Part shown: piece after piece, positions 28,325-32,996 of the stretch | Layout of the letters: each line of letters begins with the position of its first letter | How positions within the stretch are numbered: position 1 is the first letter of the stretch | NCBI GenBank assembly: GCA_947447005.1 | Contig: CANFHO010000021.1 | Coordinates: 1-32,996 of the forward strand | Length of the DNA: 32,996 nt | From: Chitinophagaceae bacterium | GTDB taxonomy: Bacteria > Bacteroidota > Bacteroidia > Chitinophagales > Chitinophagaceae | Direction of reading: 5' to 3' | Position numbers and translations under genes: made by a program | Notes under the pieces: model-generated | Told to the model about the DNA's origin: nothing | The model's database searches: none | What the model saw: the letters and a program-made list of their open reading frames with translations, nothing else

Positions 28325-28350
28325 GTAAAAGCATTAAAAGATACTTTTAC
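28325..28350. repeat. Overlapping inverted repeats upstream of the kinase cassette
   Basis: GTAAAAG (28325-28331) and TAAAAG (28335-28340) are both complementary to one right arm, CTTTTAC (28344-28350), so two alternative hairpins or a multi-site operator are possible. The right part also reads TACTTTTA, one mismatch from a -7 box. The 237-base gap to the kinase start contains no gene. Another short palindrome, TGATC-TTCAAG-GATCA, lies at 28456-28471. Confidence 0.35.
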
Positions 28351-28500
28351 AAGTGGCCCCATCATGCCAATTCAGGAATACATTTTGTATAAGAAATGAA
28401 TTCGACACTTTTAGTTGATGTCAGATTCCTGTTCTTGGGAAAGATGGGCTAACAATGATCTTCAAGGATCAAATAACCAAAACTAAACAAGCTCACACGC

Positions 28501-30414
28501 ATGGAGATTTTAAACAAGTATGTGTACGACCCTGCAACAGATGTTCTGGGAAAAGGCGGATTTGCAACAGTGTATAAGGCTTATGACAAAGTACTGGACA
28601 TACCCGTTGCATTGAAATTTTTTCAGTCACAAGACCAGTCAAATAAGTATAATATCATCAATGAGATTCGCAGGGCCATTATTCTATCCCACCCCAACAT
28701 TGTTCGTTATTATGGTGTGGAGTCTATGGTCAATCGTAATATCCATGGCCAGGAAGAAGAGGTTCAAATTGGTGTGATGGAGTATGTGCAGGAAGGTCAG
28801 ATGAAAGTTTTTTTGGCTAAGAACCCTGTTAGTTTTGCAGAGCTCAATAAGCTTTTTATTGATATTCTGGAAGGATTGAAATACTTGCATGCACAAGGAA
28901 TCATTCACAGGGATATTAAGCCACAGAATATATTATTGGGGCGCGACAAACAAAATAAATTGTTAGCTAAAATTGCTGATTTTGGAATCAGTAAGAATGC
29001 AGATAGCAATCAGGCAAGTGCGTCTGTTTTATTGGGAACCATCGAGTATATGGCGCCAGAGCAATTCAATCCTGAAAAGTATGGCATCAATAAAAACATC
29101 AGCTACAATGTTGATATATGGGCATTTGGTGTAACTGTGTACTTTTTGTTGACAGGTGAATTGTTGTTTGGAAACAGAACAGGGGATACTTCAGCCGCTC
29201 AATTGATCAACAAGATTGTATCGCTTGAAGGGTTGGAAGAAAAGCTTTCAATCTTACAAGAGCCCTATAATAGTCTTCTGAAAAAGTGTATTGTACCAGA
29301 TGCCAATCAACGTTGTTCTGATATAGATGAATTGTTGCATATATTAAAAGGACTGGATGTTGCTGCAGCTTCTACGAAGACATTTTCATCGATTCATCAT
29401 GCTGGGTCCGACAATGATGCAACGGAAATGATACCTCAGCAAATGCAGCAAGGTGGTGCAGAAACAATGGTCATTGATCATCAGTCATCGTCTGCTAAGC
29501 CTTCGAAACAATCATCAGCAGGTGTAGTTAGCAACACAGGTTCCACATCCAAATCCACCCATACAGCTCAGCAGGTTTCACCTTCAAAAAGTGGGAATAA
29601 AAGATTGATGGTTGCAGTGTTTGCATTGATTGTAATATTGATAGGTGGTTATTTCGCTTATTCAAACATGGCAAATAATCCTGAAAAAATTCAAGCAGAT
29701 AAAGCTGCTGAAGAACTATCAGCGAAGAATATATTTTTACAGGAATACATTAAAAATGAATTGGTCACTGTTCCGGCTGGTTCTTTTACGTTTGGCGGTT
29801 CTCCTGCATCTGAAGTGGATGCAAGTTCACTGAATCCAGAACAGGTTATTTCACTTTCTACATTCAGAATGAGTAAAACGGAAGTAACAAGATACCAGTG
29901 GAATACGATTATGGGGGATAAAAAATATCCAGATGCATTGACGCAGGATGCAGCAGGATCAAGGCTTCCAGCCAATAATGTTTCTTGGGAAGATGCATTG
30001 TCTTTTTTAATGGCAATGAATAAGCTGGCAGCAAAATCAGATTTGAATATTGAAGGTGTATTTGAATTGCCTTCACAGATTCAGTGGGAATATGCCTGTT
30101 TGCTTGAGTATCCTGGTGCTGTGAATTTAGATGAAGTGAGTTGGAATTTGAACAATGCAGCAGGGCAGGTACATCCTGTAGGTACCAAGAAGGCCGGTAA
30201 GTTGGGTATATATGATATGCTTGGAAATGTTTTTGAATGGTGTCAGGAGTTGATTGATCTTACCATTGAAGGCAAACCTGTTCAGGCAAGGGTAATCAGG
30301 GGTGGAGATTTCAAGAATTTGGTGACACAACTTGATCCCAAAGTAAAAAACCTGGATCTGCCAACCACCAAAAGTGAGATCATTGGTTTCAGGATTATCC
30401 TGGATACCAAATAA
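28501..30414 (+). CDS. Transmembrane Ser/Thr kinase fused to a SUMF1/FGE-like domain
   Basis: A 637-residue receptor-like kinase. The cytoplasmic Hanks-type kinase domain (about 10-280) is complete: glycine loop LGKGGFATV (16-24), VALK lysine K39, HRDIKPQN with catalytic D138, DFG at 160-162 and APE at 185-187. A low-complexity Ser/Thr/Gln linker (about 285-367) contains two T-x-x-I sequences, ATEMI (T308) and ETMVI (T322). One membrane helix (about 369-389) follows. Residues 421-637 form a formylglycine-generating-enzyme-like (SUMF1) domain: LVTVPAGSFTFGG, MSKTEVTRYQW, LPANNVSWEDAL, LPSQIQWEYA, DMLGNVFEWCQ and VIRGGDF. The two catalytic Cys expected near the C-terminus of true FGEs are absent, so it is more likely a sensor or ligand-binding module. 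It is the first gene of a cassette with the PP2C phosphatase and coiled-coil genes. Confidence 0.9.
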   Translation: MEILNKYVYDPATDVLGKGGFATVYKAYDKVLDIPVALKFFQSQDQSNKYNIINEIRRAIILSHPNIVRYYGVESMVNRNIHGQEEEVQIGVMEYVQEGQMKVFLAKNPVSFAELNKLFIDILEGLKYLHAQGIIHRDIKPQNILLGRDKQNKLLAKIADFGISKNADSNQASASVLLGTIEYMAPEQFNPEKYGINKNISYNVDIWAFGVTVYFLLTGELLFGNRTGDTSAAQLINKIVSLEGLEEKLSILQEPYNSLLKKCIVPDANQRCSDIDELLHILKGLDVAAASTKTFSSIHHAGSDNDATEMIPQQMQQGGAETMVIDHQSSSAKPSKQSSAGVVSNTGSTSKSTHTAQQVSPSKSGNKRLMVAVFALIVILIGGYFAYSNMANNPEKIQADKAAEELSAKNIFLQEYIKNELVTVPAGSFTFGGSPASEVDASSLNPEQVISLSTFRMSKTEVTRYQWNTIMGDKKYPDALTQDAAGSRLPANNVSWEDALSFLMAMNKLAAKSDLNIEGVFELPSQIQWEYACLLEYPGAVNLDEVSWNLNNAAGQVHPVGTKKAGKLGIYDMLGNVFEWCQELIDLTIEGKPVQARVIRGGDFKNLVTQLDPKVKNLDLPTTKSEIIGFRIILDTK

Positions 30415-30446
30415 CACAATCTTTAGAATAAACTAAATATAAGACA

Positions 30447-31409
30447 TTGAAACTTATCAGCTATAAGCTCAATCAAATTGGTGGACGAAAGAATGTAGAG
30501 GATACCATCATGCCAAAGGCATACAAAGATGGAGATCCCAATGTATTTGTGGTATGTGATGGTGTGGGAGGAAGTAATTTTGGGGAAGTAGCTTCTGACA
30601 TAGCTTCATCCATATTTTATCAAACCATGGCTGAGCGAATCAATGATGTGCCATCCCAGTTTGCAAAGATTGTACAACAGACAGTTGTAAAATTCAAGTC
30701 GCAAGTGGAGCAGCACATTGCAGAAAATCCGGCAGCCCATGGAACCAGCACTACACTTACATTGGCGGTTGTCATTGGAAACAAAGCATATGTTGCTTGG
30801 TGTGGAGACAGTAGGATTTACCAGGTTCGAAATGGTGTTGTGAAGTTCAGAAGCAAAGACCATTCATTGGTCTTTGAATTAATCAGTCAGGGTATCATCA
30901 CAGAAGAACAAGCTGCTACACATCCGCAAAGAAATGTGATTACAAGAAGTCTCAATTCACAAACCAAACCATCTGATGTAGAAACTGCTATACTGAATTT
31001 GGAGTCATCTGATTGGCTTTTGTTGTGTACAGATGGATTGTTGGAACAGTTCAAGGAAAGCAAATTTGATATTCATCTGAATGGATACAAATCATCACTT
31101 GATTATGCGGATTACATAAATAAGATGTGTGAGAATAGAACAAGTGACAATTATTCAATGTATTTGCTGTATTGCAATGCAGGGTTTATGGCAAAGTCAT
31201 GGAAATACTTAGTGACATTGGTTTTATTGATTGCATTGGGATATGGTGGGTTTAAAAACACTCAAGGGAAAGATGCGGTGGGGTCTCCAACAAAGGATGT
31301 TCAGTCAACCACAAGAACCACGCCCCTTATCGTGCCAACACCATCTAAAAGTACTGATTCAGCCAAGCAGACAGGTAAAGAAAAAAGTTTAAACAATCTT
31401 GTAAAATAA
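30447..31409 (+). CDS. Membrane-anchored PP2C-family protein phosphatase
   Basis: Metal-dependent Ser/Thr phosphatase, the likely antagonist of the preceding kinase. It begins at TTG (30447). The next in-frame Met (residue 22) would delete the conserved N-terminal GGRKNVED, whose Asp19 binds metal, so the TTG start is preferred. Other PP2C motifs are VVCDGVGG (D38-G39), GTSTTLT, AWCGDSRIYQVRNG, RNVITRSLN, LLLCTDGLLE and SDNYSMYLL, where the final metal-site Asp occurs (DNYS rather than the common DNxT). A membrane helix at about 254-271 is followed by a short Ser/Thr/Lys-rich tail, so the catalytic domain faces the cytoplasm like that of the kinase. It starts 32 bases after the kinase stop and ends 24 bases before the coiled-coil gene, consistent with one operon. 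Confidence 0.9.
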   Translation: MKLISYKLNQIGGRKNVEDTIMPKAYKDGDPNVFVVCDGVGGSNFGEVASDIASSIFYQTMAERINDVPSQFAKIVQQTVVKFKSQVEQHIAENPAAHGTSTTLTLAVVIGNKAYVAWCGDSRIYQVRNGVVKFRSKDHSLVFELISQGIITEEQAATHPQRNVITRSLNSQTKPSDVETAILNLESSDWLLLCTDGLLEQFKESKFDIHLNGYKSSLDYADYINKMCENRTSDNYSMYLLYCNAGFMAKSWKYLVTLVLLIALGYGGFKNTQGKDAVGSPTKDVQSTTRTTPLIVPTPSKSTDSAKQTGKEKSLNNLVK

Positions 31410-31433
31410 GCCAACCATTTAAAAAATTGTAGC

Positions 31434-32996
31434 ATGGATCCGGTAGCAATGCAAGCCCAATTTGATCAACTGATGTTGCAGATGCGTGCAGCATTGGTTG
31501 AGATTGAAACCATCGTGGCTAAGGTAAAAACCTATGAAACAGCGGCTACGGTTGCATCCCAAAAAGCACAACAAGAAGCAAATGAAGCCATTACTTTTTC
31601 AAACAGGGCACAAACTGAGTTGAACGAGATCATGACTACTGTAACCAAGGCGAATGCGGAGTACACAGAGATCATGACATTCTCAACCAGGGCACAAACT
31701 GAATTTACAGAGATACAGGGGTATGCACAGAAAGCATTGACAGAAGCCAATGAGGCACAGCAATCTTCAGAAAAAGCCAAAGCAGAAGCTACCGAAGCAA
31801 CGCAATCATCAGAGAAAGCAGCAAATGAGGCCCTAGAAGCACAGCAGGCATCTGAGAAAGCTAAGAATGAGGCATTAGAAGCACAACAAGCGTCGGAAAA
31901 AGCAAAGAATGAGGCGTTAGAAGCACAACAGGCGTCTGAGAAAGCTAAGAATGAAGCGCTAGAAGCACAACAATCATCCGAAAAAGCGAAGAACGAAGCA
32001 CAAGAAGCACAACTCTCAGCAGAGAAGGCACTCAACGAAGCAAATGAAGCACAACAGTCTTCAGAGAAAGCGAAAAACGAAGCAAACGAGGCACAGCAAT
32101 CAGCAGAGAAAGCGAAAAACGAAGCACAGGAAGCAGAACAATCATCAGAAAAAGCAAAGAACGAGGCAAACGAAGCACAGCAATCAGCAGAGAAAGCAAA
32201 GAATGAAGCACAAGAAGCTGAGCAATCCTCCGAAAAGGCTAAGAGTGAAGCCCAAGAGGCAGAGCAAGCTTCAGAAAAAGCCAAAAACGAGGCCAATGAA
32301 GCACAGCAGGCTGCTGAGAAAGCAAAGAGCGAAGCCCAGGAAGCCGAACAAGCATCACAAAAAGCTCAAAGTGAAGCGCAAGAAGCTGAGCAAGCATCGC
32401 AAAAAGCTCAGAGTGAAGCACAGGAAGCTGATCGTGCCAAGCAAGATGCACTAGCCGATGCGCAAGAATCTGAGAGAGCCAAGCAAGATGCATTGGCTGA
32501 TGCTCAGGAATCTGAGAGAGCCAAACAAGATGCACTAGCCGATGCGCAAGCAACTGAAAAAGCCAAGCAAGATGCACAAGCTGATGCACAAGAAGCCGAG
32601 AAAGCAAAAGTAGATGCACAAAATGATGCGAAAGAAGCCGAGAAAGCAAAAGTAGATGCACAGAACGATGCGAAAGAAGCCGAGAAAGCAAAAGTAGATG
32701 CACAAAATGATGCGAAGGAAGCGGAGAAAGCAAAAGTAGATGCACAGAACGATGCGAAAGAAGCGGAGAAAGCAAAAGTAGACGCACAGAACGATGCGAA
32801 AGAAGCGGAGAAAGCAAAAGTAGATGCACAGAACGATGCGAAAGAAGCGGAGAAAGCAAAAGTAGACGCACAGAACGATGCGAAAGAAGCGGAGAAAGCA
32901 AAACAGGATGCATTAGCAGATGCACAAGCGGCAGATAAGGCAAGGCAAGATGCTCAGTCAGATGCGCAAGAGGCAGATAAGGCAAGACAGGATGCA
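31434..32996 (+). CDS. Giant Ala/Glu/Lys-rich coiled-coil repeat protein, 3' end beyond window
   Basis: An open frame of 521 codons from ATG 31434 to the last base, absent from the ORF track presumably because it has no stop in the window. It begins MDPVAMQAQFDQLMLQMRAALVEIETIV, has no signal peptide and looks cytoplasmic. After about residue 50 it is a continuous helical repeat of 14 residues (two heptads). Early units carry FSNRAQTE/FSTRAQTE at a 28-residue spacing, then come many EAQQSSEKAKNEA units with Ser at fixed positions, then DRAKQDALADAQESE units, and finally seven identical EAEKAKVDAQNDAK units. The Ser disappears in the last third. Composition and period indicate a long coiled coil or single helix, as in filament, tether or TolA-like proteins. 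No function can be assigned. Position suggests it may be a substrate or scaffold of the kinase/phosphatase pair (inference). The antisense and +2-frame ORFs here are shadows of the repeats. Confidence 0.85.
   Translation, partial: MDPVAMQAQFDQLMLQMRAALVEIETIVAKVKTYETAATVASQKAQQEANEAITFSNRAQTELNEIMTTVTKANAEYTEIMTFSTRAQTEFTEIQGYAQKALTEANEAQQSSEKAKAEATEATQSSEKAANEALEAQQASEKAKNEALEAQQASEKAKNEALEAQQASEKAKNEALEAQQSSEKAKNEAQEAQLSAEKALNEANEAQQSSEKAKNEANEAQQSAEKAKNEAQEAEQSSEKAKNEANEAQQSAEKAKNEAQEAEQSSEKAKSEAQEAEQASEKAKNEANEAQQAAEKAKSEAQEAEQASQKAQSEAQEAEQASQKAQSEAQEADRAKQDALADAQESERAKQDALADAQESERAKQDALADAQATEKAKQDAQADAQEAEKAKVDAQNDAKEAEKAKVDAQNDAKEAEKAKVDAQNDAKEAEKAKVDAQNDAKEAEKAKVDAQNDAKEAEKAKVDAQNDAKEAEKAKVDAQNDAKEAEKAKQDALADAQAADKARQDAQSDAQEADKARQDA
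31743..32591 (+). repeat. Degenerate 42-bp coding repeats
   Basis: Successive 42-base units encode 14-residue variants such as EAQQASEKAKNEAL, EAEQSSEKAKNEAN and ESERAKQDALADAQ. Unlike the block that follows, these copies differ in both synonymous and amino-acid positions, so they look older. Confidence 0.8.
32592..32885 (+). repeat. Seven tandem 42-bp repeats encoding an invariant 14-mer
   Basis: Seven in-frame 42-base copies start at 32592, 32634, 32676, 32718, 32760, 32802 and 32844. All encode EAEKAKVDAQNDAK without change; every DNA difference (GCC/GCG, GAT/GAC, CAA/CAG, AAT/AAC, AAA/AAG) is synonymous. Copies 4-5 (32718-32801) and 6-7 (32802-32885) are identical 84-base pairs, showing a recent two-unit duplication. 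Confidence 0.9.

Noticed and set aside
29761-30414. SUMF1-like domain as the maturase for the three sulfatases in region 1
   Set aside because: It lacks the catalytic cysteines, is fused to a kinase and is 23 kb away. Bacteroidota sulfatases are usually matured by anSME radical-SAM enzymes, none of which is in the window.
28501-31409. TerY-P type kinase/phosphatase triad or type VI secretion regulatory module
   Set aside because: No von Willebrand A, FHA or T6SS structural gene is visible in the window. The third gene is a coiled-coil repeat protein. Could be revisited with downstream sequence.
32592-32885. CRISPR-like array
   Set aside because: The repeats are contiguous with no unique spacers and stay in one reading frame, so this is a protein-coding tandem repeat.
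31532-32985. Antisense ORFs of 254 and 248 aa and the +-strand 136-aa ORF
   Set aside because: They are Ser/Phe/Ala-, Leu/His- or Lys-rich shadows produced by the 42-bp coding repeats. The frame from 31434 is continuous and has sensible neighbours.

Overview
The window looks like chromosomal DNA from a Bacteroidota bacterium, probably of the Chitinophagaceae kind (family-level placement is inference). The grounds are a SusC/SusD pair, two giant secreted proteins with gliding-motility-type (T9SS type B) C-terminal sorting domains, several starts without Shine-Dalgarno sequences, and TAnnTTTG-type -7 promoter boxes. There are 19 protein-coding genes, the last cut by the window end. I saw no rRNA, tRNA, CRISPR array, insertion sequence or prophage gene.

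Region 1 (1-5819, + strand) is a tightly packed catabolic operon: an alginate-lyase-family polysaccharide lyase followed by three exported Cys-type sulfatases, two of them iduronate-2-sulfatase-like tandem paralogs. The set fits breakdown of a sulfated uronic-acid polysaccharide. Region 2 (5928-11128) is housekeeping and small modules: a THUMP/RlmL-like rRNA methyltransferase with a near-leaderless promoter, a convergent MG2/TonB-plug-like exported protein, an MTA/SAH-nucleosidase-like enzyme with a small lipoprotein, and a DUF6364/PIN toxin-antitoxin pair with an inverted repeat at the antitoxin start.

Region 3 (11210-27448, - strand) is dominated by two paralogous proteins of about 1400 residues. 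Each has an IgGFc-binding-type N-terminal domain, roughly nine PKD/Ig-like repeats and a T9SS type B tail. Between them lie an ABC-2 exporter operon, a small secreted protein of unknown function and a SusC/SusD operon closed by a strong hairpin terminator.

Region 4 (27538-end, + strand) begins with an RluF-type pseudouridine synthase and its terminator. A candidate phosphosignalling cassette follows: a membrane-anchored Ser/Thr kinase fused to an extracytoplasmic SUMF1/FGE-like domain lacking the catalytic cysteines, a membrane-anchored PP2C phosphatase with a TTG start, and a very long Ala/Glu/Lys-rich coiled-coil protein built from 14-residue (42-bp) repeats that runs off the window. The provided ORF track misses this last gene. 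The cassette is the most likely candidate for an undescribed system: a writer and an eraser encoded beside a repetitive filament-like protein with regularly spaced serines.
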